DNA from: Sycobia sp. Sy_11
Lineage: Eukaryota; Arthropoda; Insecta; Hymenoptera; Epichrysomallidae
Direction: 5' to 3'
NCBI GenBank assembly: GCA_018907035.1
Contig: JACCIC010000003.1
Span: 2,766,001 to 2,830,000 of the forward strand
Length of the DNA: 64,000 nt
The notes below the pieces were generated by a model, which saw only the letters and a program-made list of their open reading frames with translations, searched no databases and was not told the DNA's origin. Positions 43,092 to 56,121 of this stretch are shown one piece after another (position 1 is the first letter of the stretch; each line of letters begins with the position of its first letter). Made by a program: the position numbers and the translations under genes.

Positions 43092-46000
43092 TTGGAATAC
43101 TCTACTACTACCATAAATAATATTATTTGGCATTTAATTGTGAAACATAAACTTAGTGACTCCTTTAACACCGCAAATCACCGAACGGGCTTCTCTGGTT
43201 ACAGGGACCCATCTATGTTAACCAACATGGGCCTATTAAAGATGCCAAGGAGTTACGCTAGTGCTGTAGTACCGATCGTTTACGAAAAAAAAGAACAAGT
43301 CATAATTTTGGACACTACTGAAGGATGTACTGCGAAAGAATATGTTTACGAAATTGTTAAACTCACGAGCCCCAGTAATATAACATTTGCCTCCAAAATA
43401 TCCAACAATCTTGTATGCTTATACTTAGCAACGAAAAAAATTACAGAAGATCTATAAGGATAAAACAAACATTCTTAAAGGTAAACTTCTATAAATCAGA
43501 CTATTTATAAGTCAGGATAATAGAATCATTTTATCTAATGTTCTAGAAAACATACTTAGACTTTTAATTATTAATTTAGAGTCAATATTGAAATTTATAA
43601 AATTTGGACATTCTGATCCTTGTTTTGCTCCTATTACTAGCATTAGACGCCAAATATACGTCAGCTCCAAAAACATACATAAAATTCCAAAGGCGCTGAA
43701 GCTTCAATACGAGAATACATCATCTTGGATATACTTCTCAAGGAATGAATCCCTGACGTATTTTGTTTGTAACAAGAAGGTCATACATCAAGACAGTCTT
43801 CCAAAACCTTAAGTAAATCCGTTGAAGGAATAAAAAATGACGACGGTAGTCAAAACACTACATTCTCTCTCCAAAATTTAGATAAATATTTAACTCAAGC
43901 CGTTCGACCGAGCACACTGTAAGAAGTAACGCCTACTGTGAAAATCTTTAAAGGCCCCACTATCACATAGTATCGGCATCTTTAAGCTACACTCCTTCAA
44001 TTTCTGAACTCAAAATTAATATTGATTCCGATTTGAGCCTAAATTCATTACAAGAAAAACAATATACAAAACTACAAGGAAATACAAAAAAAAATCTTTC
44101 AAATTCAAAAAAAGAAGAATACTATAAACCAAGGAATTATATACTGTAAATAATGTGTAATATTTAGAAACTCTATTTAATCCTTTAAGAAATGAAATAA
44201 CGGAGAATATTTGTAATAAGAGGTCAGACAATTAAGTATTGCGACAAAAAGAAAAAATTGAGTATATTTAAAAATTAAAATACATCGATGCGACCCCCTT
44301 CAAAGTAGCCCCCTCCCGCATCTATTTTCCAGTTTTCGTAACAATTCTGGAACACTTCTCCTAGGACCTCTCCGAGTACCCTCGTCACAGATTCTTGGAT
44401 TTCTTCAACGGAGTCAAAATGTCGACCTTTGACGAAATTTTTCAAATGGAGGAATAGGAAAAAGTCGCAGGGTGACATATCCGGTGAATAGGACGGTTGT
44501 GGTAACGTTGTGATGCCTTTAGACACGAAAAACTGACAGGCACTGAACGCACTGTGACAGCGATCTGTGGATGCACTCTAAGAACCTTTTTTCATAATTT
44601 TTCGAGCACATTGCGGAAGAATACTTGATTTACGATTTGTCCAGGTGGTACAAACTGCTCGTGAACCACTTCTTTGAATATGATTTTCACGTTAGACTTG
44701 CTCATTCTCGCCTTCTTTGGCCTTGCCGCTCCAGGGGACAGCCACTGTTGGTTTTGACATTTAATTTCGGTGTAATATTAAAAGAACGAACTTTCATCAC
44801 CAGTAATAACTCGATCGAGAAGAACAGGATCACATTCAATCTGCTTAAGAGAATCCTGAGCGATGTTCGTTTGGTCGGCTTTTTGCTCCTGTGAAAGATT
44901 CTTCGGTGCCATCTTCACGCACAGCTTTTTCATAGCAAAACTTTGATTAAAATCTTTCTGTTTCCCGGGTCATAGTCGGGTCATCAACTCGTCAGCCAAT
45001 ATTCGAATGGTTAATAGCCAGTCTTCACGAACAAGGGCAAGAACGTGCTACTCATTCGCGTCGGTAAACATTTGTATTGGCCTTCCGGTCCACGCCGCGT
45101 CTTTGACGTTCTTACGGCGTTTTTTAAAATCGGTATGCCACCGAAGCACTTGACTAAGACTTATGGTATCATTACCACACACTTTAAGCACTTTTTCATA
45201 AGTTTCTATCACAGTTTCGCCGAGTTTCGCACAAAATTTTAGTAGTAATAGAATATACTCCGAACATATACGACATTGCGATCATGATGTGAAACTTATA
45301 CCTTTTCCTCATGGTAAGAAGTATGAAAACTACATTTACAAAAAATTATGAAAAAAATTGAATCTAACACAGTTTTACTAGGTACTGAAAGAATAAAAAT
45401 CAAACAAAATACTTAATTCCAACTTTCATAGCTTTATAAATAATATCAACAATAATATCAATTTTACCATGTCATCTATTTGCATTATTCAATGGTATTT
45501 ATGTATTATCAATGATACGTTCCCGAAGAAAATTTCTTTACAAGAAACGTACTTCAAAAATAATTCTTGTGCAAAAGGAAATGGCTAAAATCAATGCTAT
45601 AAAACCCGTAATAGTGTGCAAGTAAGTGGATGGGTAACAATCTATCTCGAAAGAAATATAATCGCAAAAAATGTAGCTCTGCAAACCCACTTAGAAGTAG
45701 TGGCAGTAGAATTTCTTTTACCATTAAAGATATCGATATGTAATATTTACTTGCCAAATAGTCAAAAACTTCAACTATAAAACTTTGGAGGGCTAAAAAT
45801 CAGCTGCCTTAACCATTCATCATTTTAAAAGATTATAATGTGCATAATATTATATGGGGCTTTGACTCTATAGATATCAAAGGAAAAATAACCGAAAATT
45901 TTTTTGAAAACCCTGACATGATAACCCTAAATAAGGGTGCCCTGACACATCCTAATACTTCAAATGGAACAGAACATTCTATTGATTTAACAATAGTCTC

Positions 46001-47340
46001 AACACTTGTAACAGACATCTATGAATGGGAAGTACTTGACTATCACTACGATAGTAACCACCACCCTGTTAAAATAACTCATATCAAGCATGAAAATGTA
46101 ATCACAACTAATATTCAATTCATAATACGAAGAAACTATAAAAAAACAAACTGGCCAAAATTCCAAAATGAAATTGTACGGTAATTACAAAATCTACTCT
46201 TACCTGATCTAACCATTACAACAGATAGTGATGAAATGATAAACGACTTCAATGATATAATACGTTCTACATAAGACGCCACTATTTACACTTCCACTAT
46301 TTACAAATTATAAACATAAACCTCAATTCCCACAGTAGACTCCAAATTTCGAAGAGGCACTTAAAAACTCTAAGAATGTATTGAATAAAAGAGCAAAGTA
46401 CAGAAGAAACCAAGATCAAACAGAATAGAAGAAAAGCCATATGCAAAACAGTATTTGACGAAGCAACATTCACATTGGTGAATGTTTACTAGTTCTTTAA
46501 ACTCAAATACTTCGACATCAATTATCTGAGAAAAATACGAGAAATGCAAGGAAAATCTAAATCAATACGCATAACAGTTCTGTATAAAAAATACAACTGA
46601 ATCATATAAAACTCCTTTAAAATCGCAATCGAATTTGCCATATATTTTGCAAAAAATTCAAACGATTCTAATTAAAATAACAATTTTTTTCACCTGAGAA
46701 ATAGTTTCAATGAAAATCTGAACAAGTAATACACCGCTAACAGTAATGAATGTCTTAATATACCTATACCAATAGAAAAAATAATCAGCACATTAAAACT
46801 ATGTAAAAACTCAGCTGCACGCCTGGACCAAATTCCGAATGTTTTAAGTAAAAATCTTCCAACCGAAGCAATAATCTATATCGAATAACCAATAATAAAT
46901 ATAGGAAAAAAATTTAACATGAAATGGATTAAATGAATTTTTCCTTGCCAATGTATCTTAGCTATAATTGTACGTATCGGTAACCAGGTAAAGAAAAATT
47001 ATCAAGCAAAAGCTACCGACCAGTCTCTCTTACTATCACTCTATGGAAATTTATGAAAAAAATTCTTAACAAGTGACTTGAAATATTCTTAAAAATAAAA
47101 GGAATTTTATCTTTACAACAGAGTGGTTTCAGAGAAAATAGATCGACTTATGACCATTTAATTAAGCTACAGTACGGAATTTGCGATGCCTTTCATAAAA
47201 ATTGTGTGTTATCCATTTTACTAAAACTAGGAATTAAAGAATGAATGCTAATATTTATACAAAACTTTTTAGAAACAAGAATTACCAACTACCAACTTTA
47301 GCAACTACAATGTTTACTGATATCTCAATTCTGTCTGCGG
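43092..47340 (+). mobile_element. LINE B: degenerate I/Jockey-like retrotransposon (ORF1, endonuclease, RT)
   Basis: ORF1 pieces at 43092-43457 and 43588-43812: the first has SPSNITFASKISNN, typical of gag-like ORF1 of hymenopteran LINEs as I remember them; the second ends in a decayed CCHC knuckle (FVCNKKVIHQ). ORF2 begins after a mariner: about 45470-46184 covers the endonuclease, with SLQETYFKNN, then HNIIWGFDSIDIKGK and DYHYDSNHHPVKI, which fit the APE endonuclease blocks. RT pieces near 47020-47270 give SYRPVSLT and QQSGFRENRST. Many stops and frame changes, so it is inactive. The catalytic FADD block was not found. Confidence 0.75.
44221..45245 (-). mobile_element. Mariner transposon copy 1, nested inside LINE B
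   Basis: On the minus strand, the frame 44526-44275 has LPQPSYSPDMSPCDFFLF and FDSVEEIQESV, the C-terminal part of a mariner transposase. Upstream, broken pieces give VITGDESSFF (first catalytic Asp region, near 44800) and WHTDFKKRRKNVKD with GRPIQM near 45070-45140. The right boundary (3' end of the element) starts with AGGTCAGACAATTAAGTATT at 44221, shared with copy 3 at 59686. The other terminus was not found. Stops and frame changes make it inactive. Confidence 0.8.
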
Positions 47341-47833
47341 AGAAAACACTAAATATACCACTGGATAAATCACACTTAACTAACTCAGCGTAGTCTTACG
47401 TTTTATTTATTTTAACCAGCATCCATAAATAGTTCAATAATATCAATACAAAAAATACTGTATGTATGAATCTGTATTCCCATAGATAATTTTACCTATC
47501 GTCGGTTCCGTATTAAAATTTCCTATCTCAGCGTCCGTTTTAAAAAAGTAGTATTTCGCAAATCATTTTTTTTTGTTTCAATTTCAGTTACTACGAGGAA
47601 ATATTGTACTTTCGTGTTCAGGTGATAGAATATGACGTCCAGATGTTGAATGATAGAATACGCAATTCCCCGTAGAAGTTGTTCCGATATATCTGGACAT
47701 CGTATCCTACCGATCCAACACGAAACTCCTCGTAAAAGTGGTCCCGAGACACACAGACATCGTAATGAATCGTCCGAACACGATGCTATATTTTCTCGTA
47801 CAAACTATATGTAAGATGTATATGTATATATAA

Positions 47834-47882
<49 letters not shown>

Positions 47883-48186
47883 TTTTCGTATTTTTAATTC
47901 AATATCATGAATATCTAGAGGCAGTAATATATATTGGAACACATTGAAATTAAAGCAAAAAAATGGTTTGTTAAATTCTACCTTTTTGCAGCAGGTGCTC
48001 AGAGATCGGCTTTTTATATAAAAGCAAAGACATACATACATAGTTTCGGAATTATTGGTAAAAAAGCTTCTATTGTTCCAACATTTTTATTCATTCACTT
48101 TGAAGAAAAAAACATAACTTATATCCCTCCGAAGATAGTGAATAATATATACTTTGAATTTCAGAGCACATGATATAATACTTTAT
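47341..48186. other. Spacer with (AT)n tract and small unknown open frame
   Basis: A 79-codon plus-strand open frame at 47934-48173 has no recognised domain. Possibly residual LINE sequence on its left side. Confidence 0.3.
47836..47878. repeat. (AT)n microsatellite
   Basis: About 20 AT units. Confidence 0.95.
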
Positions 48187-49748
48187 TTTTAATTGTGTAC
48201 ATCTTTAAATTATTAAAATTCGTAAATTTCTTAGTCTTCGTCATGACTAATAATAAAAATTTAATGCCATTAAAGATTTAGAACAATATGCTCCTCTGAT
48301 AGCTTAATTTAGGAGTTTAATACAGACATTAAGCATCAAGATCAATAAAATTTTTCTAAGTTCCCTATTTCTAGTTTTACCAGAGCTACCAAATACCTTT
48401 CTACACGATTCTAAGGAAGAAAAATAGGTGTTTGTGGACTAGGACATATTGCCACTTAAGTGCAGCGAACAGAGGAGAGGCCGTCAATGGAGAAGGGAAG
48501 TAAAATACTTTCAAACAACGAAATGACACAGCCACTGTTTCTACCTGTGAAATACACTAGACGAAAGACTAGTGCTTTTCCAACTATTACAGCACATTAA
48601 CACAAAATTTTTATGAAAAGAATGCACTAAATATATGAGTACGTCAACTATTCAATATATGAATATAACAAATTATTGATTTTTATTTTCAATTAAGAAA
48701 TAAAATCATTGAATAAAACATATTATTTTTAGAAATGTTTCTGTTATAATAAATAAAATAATAATAAAACAGATGCTGATAATAATAATTGATCTCAACC
48801 TGTTTAGCAAAATTAATTTCTACAATCATTGTTTCCCATTACAACTTAAAAGAATTTCTGCTAATCATCAAAATTTCCTAATAAAATTAATTTTGGAAAT
48901 TATAATATAAAAAATACGTAACTAATGATTTTGTTTCATTTAAAACTTCTGCGTTTTATTTTATACTTTATCTTGTTCATATAACTCTTATCAGGTGTAG
49001 ATAAGCATAATATTGTTTTATTCTATATATGAGATTTTGAACCGTTTATTCAATTGATCTCGTCTATTTATTCTCGACTGATTTTCTAACATCTAGAACT
49101 AATTTATTTTAGGATCAGAATGAAGTTTATATTTATATTCAGTTTAGTTATTGGGAGCATATGCTGGTTGAACATAGTGGAAGGTACGTAATTATATAGT
49201 CATACGATTTTCTAATAATGAGGGCATAAACCCATAGCATATTTATTTAAAGTATCAATATCTCTAAATTAACCTATACATAAAAATATTTTAATAAAAA
49301 ATAGGTTCTTCCCATTCCCGACCTTCCCTTGCGGCTCGTGTTCATCCTGATCAACTTACTAAAGGCTACGACCCAAGATGTGGCCAGTAAGCAAAATATT
49401 TTATTACATCTTCCTAATTTTTATAAGGCAAGAACTATTAAGTATTAATTTCAACAATTTGTCTAACAGTTGTCCAGAAGTATTCTGTCCGAGACCTCTA
49501 GTACCAAGTGCCATGAATCCAGCCCTGCCTTATCGTGCCTGCTGCCCGAAATGCGTCTCGCCTCCGTAAGATTGGCACGGAAGTAATAAAGAATTCTCTT
49601 TCACCAATCAACTATAAAATGTGAACATTCAAACTGTATTATTCAAAGTTTATATAAATCTACAGAATCAGTTGTATTCAATAAAAAATGTATACATGAT
49701 GTCCGTTTATATATTATTTATTACCTTTTTTATTAGAATAAGAAATTA
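48187..49748 (+). repeat. Segmental duplication, copy 2 (carries peptide gene B)
   Basis: Aligns with 36411-37785 throughout, including introns. It keeps an upstream segment of about 225 bp (roughly 48475-48700) that copy 1 lacks and copy 3 retains. Confidence 0.85.
49120..49569 (+). CDS. Peptide gene B: secreted six-cysteine peptide (81 aa, 3 exons)
   Basis: Exons 49120-49183, 49305-49386 and 49470-49569, same phases and splice signals as gene A. The signal peptide differs at two residues (VIGSICW for VIVSMCW) and exon 2 at one (His for Asn). Exon 3 differs at eight codons, all between or after cysteines (PRP for LKP, SAMNPALPYRA for SKVNVNLPYNA, VSPP for VRPPH), while all six cysteines are kept. 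The TATA-like TATATATGAG lies about 90 bp upstream and AATAAA follows the stop within about 20 bp. Intact signals suggest both copies are functional. Expression and role are unknown. Confidence 0.75.
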
Positions 49749-50590
49749 TAAGAAAGATCATATTTTAACAAATTACATTCATATACAAAACAAGTAATTA
49801 TATTTCTATATTCTTAAATACATGATTTTTACAGTATGACTAAAGGTAGGTAGTGGTTCTGGTATTGATAATATGTTTAATAATAAAATAGAGTCTAATG
49901 ATTTGGACAATGAATAAAATAAAAAACATAATTTTAGAAACTAGATAATTTCTGAAAAATAACTCGAATATTTTATTATAATAACAGATAAAGATGCAGT
50001 ACTAAATATTCAAAACATGCTTATTGATCCAAATTATTAAACAAAAGTGACTAAAACTTCCTTAGAAGAAAACATAAAATGAAGTCTTGAAACGAAAATT
50101 TAAAATTTTTTTAACCTTATTAATTTATCCAATCACAATCAATATACAATTCATAATAATAACAGCATACTAGCTAATTGTCCTAGCTTGTACAAAAGTT
50201 TACTACCGCACTTAGAATAATAGTTTCTAATGAGCACGCCTCTTGCCTTAGTATATTTGAATATCTATGTTCAATTTATGTTAGCTAAATCTTTACGTAT
50301 CCCACTTTTTATTTTGAAAATTATTGTCACTTTAAATAAAAAATGTACAACAGTATTAATCCAAATGGTTCTACAATTATATCTTTAAAAGCCATCTCTT
50401 TTCACAAATATAAATAAGGATCTAATTGTAAACGATCTAAAAATACCTTAGATTTTAATCAACAAATACGTAAAATATTAAGAAACATCAATTGATAGAA
50501 CAGAATTGATATAAGCAACATTTTTTTTAAAGTTAGTAATAAAATTGAGATACAAATTAAGCGATCACCTATCGACTTAAAAATCTCTCC
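49749..50590. other. AT-rich spacer
   Basis: Nothing recognised beyond short A/T runs. Confidence 0.4.
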
Positions 50591-52330
50591 AATATTGTCA
50601 TACCTTTGTCGATATTCTGATTCTTCCAGGGCGGATACTCTGCCGAAAAGGAAAGGTAGTTAGGAAGACGTGATGAAGAAATAATGCGATACTTTAGGAT
50701 TCAGATTTAAGGACGAAAATATTAAAGTTACACTTGAATAATAAAGATAAACATACAGCTTAACTAACGGACGCATTGCAAAATAAATCATCAAATTGAT
50801 TGACTTCCGCATAATAAAGTTTCAGTTTCATTTATTTATTTATTTATTGCATTCTTCTGAAATTTCTAAAAAAACCTATAAATTAATTAAAGGACGAATT
50901 GCAAAACAAAACTACACTTTCCGTAAATTTATTTATCTCCATACCGCTCTTAATTTAAATACGGCATCGCGCCAAGGATCTCTCACTCGCATTTTTTTTT
51001 CCTTACCAATCATGGCGTGACGAACGCCATTACACCTACTCTTCCTGTTAAAATCTATCCCGTCTGACTCACGTGACTGCCCGGTCATATCACATGCCTC
51101 TGCACTTATAATTTAGTGACAGGGCCGCATTGATGGGGTGCTGCTACTCTCGCTCCGCCCCTTCACTACTTCAGCATCACAAAGTTTATAATTGTATACA
51201 GCGGATGGTCATTCGCCGATGCTGCAATGGTCGCGAAGGGGTTCGTTCACTTACTCGCTGTTTGTCTCAGCTCCTTTTCTGGATCTGCCGTGATCTTGTC
51301 TTCTTCCTCCACTGACTCATTTCATCGCTCACACTCAGTTCGAAAATGGCCTGCACAAATGTTGAAAAGAAGATGAAGCGTGCTTGAATGGAAAATAAAG
51401 AAAATAGTGAGAGGAAACAAAATGGCGATTTTGCTCACGTGGCAATCTATCTGACACAAGATTCTATAGTGAAATTCTTTTTATCTTTTTCTTCTTCATC
51501 TCAAGATGATTATCTAATTAGAAGTCTTCATTCCGGTGCCAGCCTATCGCCCACCATTGTATTCGGGAGGAAGTGCGACGGGTATTACACCCAACCTCCC
51601 AACCCAAGTTTGAAACCATCATGCCAAGCAAAATACTGGGCCGCTGGATCTGTAGTTGTTATAAAAGATATAAAAGATCTCGAGAATACCAGGCGACCTT
51701 CCCGAGTACTCAGCCTTACCGACACTTGCGGGGCTCTATGTCGTCGGATGGTTATATCCATGCTACTCGTGGGACCAAAAGAGAAATAGTCAAAATTAAC
51801 ATTTTAGTTGAGGGAGGTTGGACACAGGAGGCAGAATTGCCCTGGACTCACCAATGTTCACAAAACTTGAGGGAGGCAAGGAGGATGCAATTCCAGATTG
51901 AAAGTCTGGAGTGGTTATGACCCCTAGACCTTTGAAAGAAAGAAGTTGGCCCCGGAGCAATAAGCTACCATGGCCGGTACTTCTGGCTCCGATTCACAGG
52001 TCAAAGTCGGTATTTAGAGGCGACAAGGGTCTGATAAGACCCCGCTCTTGCCTAATAGACTAATGAAAATCCTAAGAGAGGTGGGCGGAAATGGGACTTG
52101 CACTAAGCGCCGCCCTCTGTGTCCCCCATGGAGAAGGCTAACAGGTGCTGAGATTATCTCGGACGCCCAGGGGTCAAACCCTCATTCACATGTGGTGACG
52201 CACGAAGTCTACTCGAAGACACCAATTACTTCAGAAATCTTTACAGCATTACTCGAGACGTTGTCGAAGGCTATGTATAGTGCGCCACCTGACACTTGGC
52301 CCAGATTTGATACCTCCTTCTGCAAATGAG
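50591..52330. other. Unclassified repeat-like region, partly GC-rich
   Basis: 50620-50700 resembles 59420-59500 (shared AGGGCGGA and AAAGGAAAGGTAGT-like words). A TTTATTTATTTATTTATTG run at about 50828-50848 looks like the tail of a minus-strand LINE. From 51010 to 52330 the DNA is GC-richer, with overlapping open frames on the plus strand (51388-51789, 51573-51920, 52048-52329) of which none has a domain I know. Most likely untranslated or decayed mobile-element DNA. Confidence 0.35.
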
Positions 52331-52544
52331 GAGCTACCATGGTTATGCGAACCAAACTACAATGGACAGCCAATGTTTGCTAAATTTTGTAGCAATATTT
52401 CAGTCACAGCATTGCGAAAACGTATCTGTTTTTACTAAAGGCTTCATTTATCTGTAGAATTAAAGTAATAGATTACTTAGCATTCAAGTAATAGATTAAT
52501 TATTATTCAAAAATACAGAAACCAAAAATCTAGTTGCAGAGTCT

Positions 52545-53045
52545 CACAAGGAAAAAATTATTTTAAATATTTCTATAATACAAACTCAAACCCATGGTTT
52601 ACCTTGACCTGATTATCCCGTGAAATTATAGTGATAATAAATAGGCTCAGATCAGGGTACTACAGTCTTGCCTCATCACTATGTAAAATTGGCGTTATAA
52701 ATGATCCTAAAAGTGAGTGTGGCTATTAAAAACAGAATATTGATCACATTCAATGGCAGTGTTTAATGTACAATAAGCAAACACAGGGATTTTTAAAGAA
52801 ATATAGAAAATTAAAACTCTACTTGCCACTATCAAGCGTCATACTGCTATGTAAACCAACCATAGCTATATGTAAAACAGTATGTATGTTTTTGAAAAGT
52901 TTTAAAATTACTTTATAAACTGTATGTATATAAACTAATCTATCTACAAATGTAAAACAATTTTGTCAAATTTATTGTATTTATAATTAGCAAAATAATC
53001 TCAACTGAGATTATAATTGCAAAAATAATAATAATAAAAAAAATG
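52545..53045 (+). mobile_element. LINE C: 3' end of I/Jockey-like retrotransposon
   Basis: With a few stops the plus strand reads NPWFTL, IVIINRLRSGYYSLASSL, SECGY and IDHIQWQC, the C-terminal domain and knuckle also found in LINE A, followed by KKYRKLKLYLPLSS. It ends in AATAATAATAATAAAAAAAA-like sequence near 53025-53045. It is in the same orientation as LINE B and could be the missing end of it or an independent copy. Confidence 0.7.
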
Positions 53046-55139
53046 CATGGTTAAAACGTTGAAGAATAATTAGTAATATTCAAGAAGTATTTGAAATGTT
53101 AGTCTTGTTCAATTCATTCGAGCCCTATAAGAATAATTTTAAAAATATTAGAATTTATTTAGTTTGCATTTAGAAAATAAAAATTCCAATTGATGAATTT
53201 TAATTTAAACCACATGCACTCTTACATACGCCAAGCGAAGATTTTCATTTGCATTAAAAGATCTCCAATTCATCTGATCAACCACCGTCTGCTACAGAAG
53301 TAAGATATTCGTGAACTTACTTTGAATCAATAGTATATTACAATCCTTGGTCATAAAGTTGAATTTTCCAGAGTGCGTGAATTCTGAATTCGTGGTCTTC
53401 GTGTTATGTCAATCTACGCACTTCAGAGCATTCAACTTTCTGATCCAGGGTCTTATACAATTTTTCTTGTTGTCGAGCAAAAAATACTACTGTTAGAATA
53501 AATTAATTCAATTTCTTGGTCTGAAAATAATTTTCATTGTACTAATATATCATTCATTGCAGAAGCTAGGCAAAGCCGATATTATGCTCGTCGCGGCGGG
53601 CATACAAAAATATAAATATTAATAAAGAAAAGAACTAAAAGTAGTTGGATAAAAATACTAAATAAGAAATATAGGTTGTAAAACAAAAATATAAAATATA
53701 AATGTATACAACAATTAATCTTAAATGTACGAATGATACATACTTTCGCGACCCTCGTCATATAAAATATGTTTGAACATATTTAGTCAATGTCATCAGA
53801 AGAAAAAGAAAGAATTAACATCTTTTACTTTCCTGCAATATACTATCTTTGTTATGTATTATAAAAATACAATTTCTAAAAAATCAATAATTTATACCAT
53901 AAGGCTCCTCTAGCTATTGATACGATACCGTCACGTTGTTATATGATTTCTAATGTATATCGTGTTCGTATTCGGAGCTGTTATTCTTTTTCTTTACATC
54001 CAGGGTGCACTGAACCTATTTAATCGCATCTAGTGACTAGATAGAATCATGATTTAATGAACACATTATTGCCTATAAATTAGTTTAGGTTATGTGTACA
54101 AATATTTCACGATATACAAGATTTTTTATTGATTTATTATTGCTATCTGATTGTCATTTTATCGACAGCCGAAGTCAGCCATAAATGTCTCACTTGCTGG
54201 CTCGAAATCAGTCCAGAAAAATTGTACTTTCCTCTGAGGAAGCCAGAAAATAGTTTTGTCGTTATGTTGGCGTCATATGTACTTTATTTGTTCCATTTGC
54301 AAAGTATCATTTTTCTGTACTGCACTTAAATAAACTATTTTTTCAATATATCGATTGAATTTGTCACTGGATACATCACATTATCACAGTCTTCTGTGTA
54401 ATCTATACTACTTCAAAAATTATTATAAATTCAATAATTCTGTTGATTTAATACGCATCGTCACTCAAAAAAATATTTGTTATATCTAAATATTGCTACA
54501 AATACTTTTTTAGAACCTACTATTTATGTAGTTTGAATAATAAATCATATCTGATGTTCTGTTGAATTTGCGAGAACATAAGACAAAGGTTCGCTCTGAT
54601 GGAAGCTTACTGTAGACACCAGTAAGACATGAGTAGTGAAGGATTCATTGCATTTAAATTTAATTTCTGTATTACCTTGTGAGTTTTGTAGGCATTTTTG
54701 TATATATTTTTAAAATAAAACTAATATTATTACTCAAGATCATTCTTTGGTACCACAGCCTACCGTATCCAATTATAATCTGTCCATTAGCATTTAGTTT
54801 CATCAGATTTTCTATTCTCTTGACATTTGCATAGGCGGTTATAATTGCCTTGACTTGACGCCTGCCAATATAGGAATTTTTGATATTCTAATAACCGCTA
54901 TTCCTCGGTCCTGTTGGCCCTAACTTAACTACTCTATCCACGCCCGCGTGAACTCAATTACCTTTATGACTAGGAATTCAACAATCAAAGCACTCTCAAC
55001 CAGCTCAAAAGAGTTCGTAGCTTTCAGTTTTTTTAATACTTAGAATCGTTTTGTAGCTGCCGTCCTAATTGTTATTCTCAATTGCCCATGTTGAGCAACA
55101 TTTCCAAGACCATTCGGAGTGTTTTCAAAATAGCTCTGA
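53046..55139. other. AT-rich spacer
   Basis: Apart from the hairpin at 53345-53450 nothing is recognised. Weak minus-strand similarity to the LINE D fragment may extend into the right end. Confidence 0.35.
53345..53450 (+). ncRNA. Candidate microRNA-like hairpin
   Basis: The left arm (53345-53380, starting CCTTGGTCATAAAGTTGAAT) pairs with the right arm (53413-53450, containing GCATTCAACTTTCTGATCCA). By hand about 31 of 35 positions pair, counting G-U, with one single-base bulge and a loop of about 30 nt. Length, mismatch pattern and loop suit a precursor microRNA. I do not recognise the arm sequences as a known family. A decayed MITE could give the same fold. Either strand could be the transcribed one. 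Confidence 0.35.
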
Positions 55140-55870
55140 TTATGCTTTTCAACACAAGAACACTAAACAGTTCTTTTTTTCTGGGATACCAACGCTGCAT
55201 GTGTGAACAATGTATTAAAAATAGCTACGTATAAATACACTATTCTCTAGGGGGTATAATTTAAAATTCCTTCAGTTTTCACGAATATTCTTAAGAATAT
55301 GCCTTCACCTCGAATGCATCTTTAATGAACAAAACAACCCCCGGAAGAAACATTTCCATCGAGAAACCAGCCCTGCATGTATATTGCACTCTATCAAGGG
55401 GACCGTTTTCTGGACTTTATCCGTTGCCCTGTTTCTCTAGTTTGAAAACAGAATAAGCTGCATCCAACCCTGCTTGCCTTTAGTATGAATACTGCCATCG
55501 TTATTTTTCAAGACGAAGGCATATGTTCTATAATTAAGTTTACTTTGAGCGACCTAGTCAATGGTACTTGATGGTACATTTTCCAGCCTTCTAGAGAATC
55601 GATTCTATCCGGACCACGTGACTTGAATGAAAATAAAGATTTTATTGTGCAAATTGCGTTTGTAGGGAATACTATGTTAGTATCCAACTGACTTATATTC
55701 GTAATATAATTCCAAATTAGTCTTGCCATCTCTATTGAGGTGGTCTTTACTTTTACAGCCTTTAAAAAGCCTTGGAGGTGTGCAAAAATCAGATGATTAA
55801 AAATCTCCTCGTTTTTTTCAACAAACTCTCCAGTGAATAGTTTAAGGATTCCCAATATTATCTTGGTATT
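55140..55870 (-). mobile_element. LINE D: decayed R1-like reverse transcriptase fragment
   Basis: The minus-strand frame 55855-55508 holds FSFKSRGPDRID, matching the KSPGPDGI block before the palm of R1-clade reverse transcriptases. With frame changes it continues as AVFILKASRVGCS (compare VVFIPKxGKxxY) and, near 55320, IKDAFEVKAYS (compare IExALExKEYS). Stops throughout. No 3' tail identified. Confidence 0.6.
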
Positions 55871-56121
55871 ACAGGCTACCAGTGTGCTTCATAGTGATAA
55901 TAGTTTTAATTCAAATTTAGTATTATGGGATAAATTTTGCAGACACTTGAACATTTTAAAAGATGTCTACAAATTGCTCAAGACATCCAACACGGTACAT
56001 AAATTTTTTTTTCATGGAACTTTCACTTCTTTTTTTTCTAATAAATTTTCTTTGCATATTAATACATTTCAGGGCATAAAAGAAAGTTTGATGAAATAGC
56101 ATTTCTATTTCTTTGGCATTT

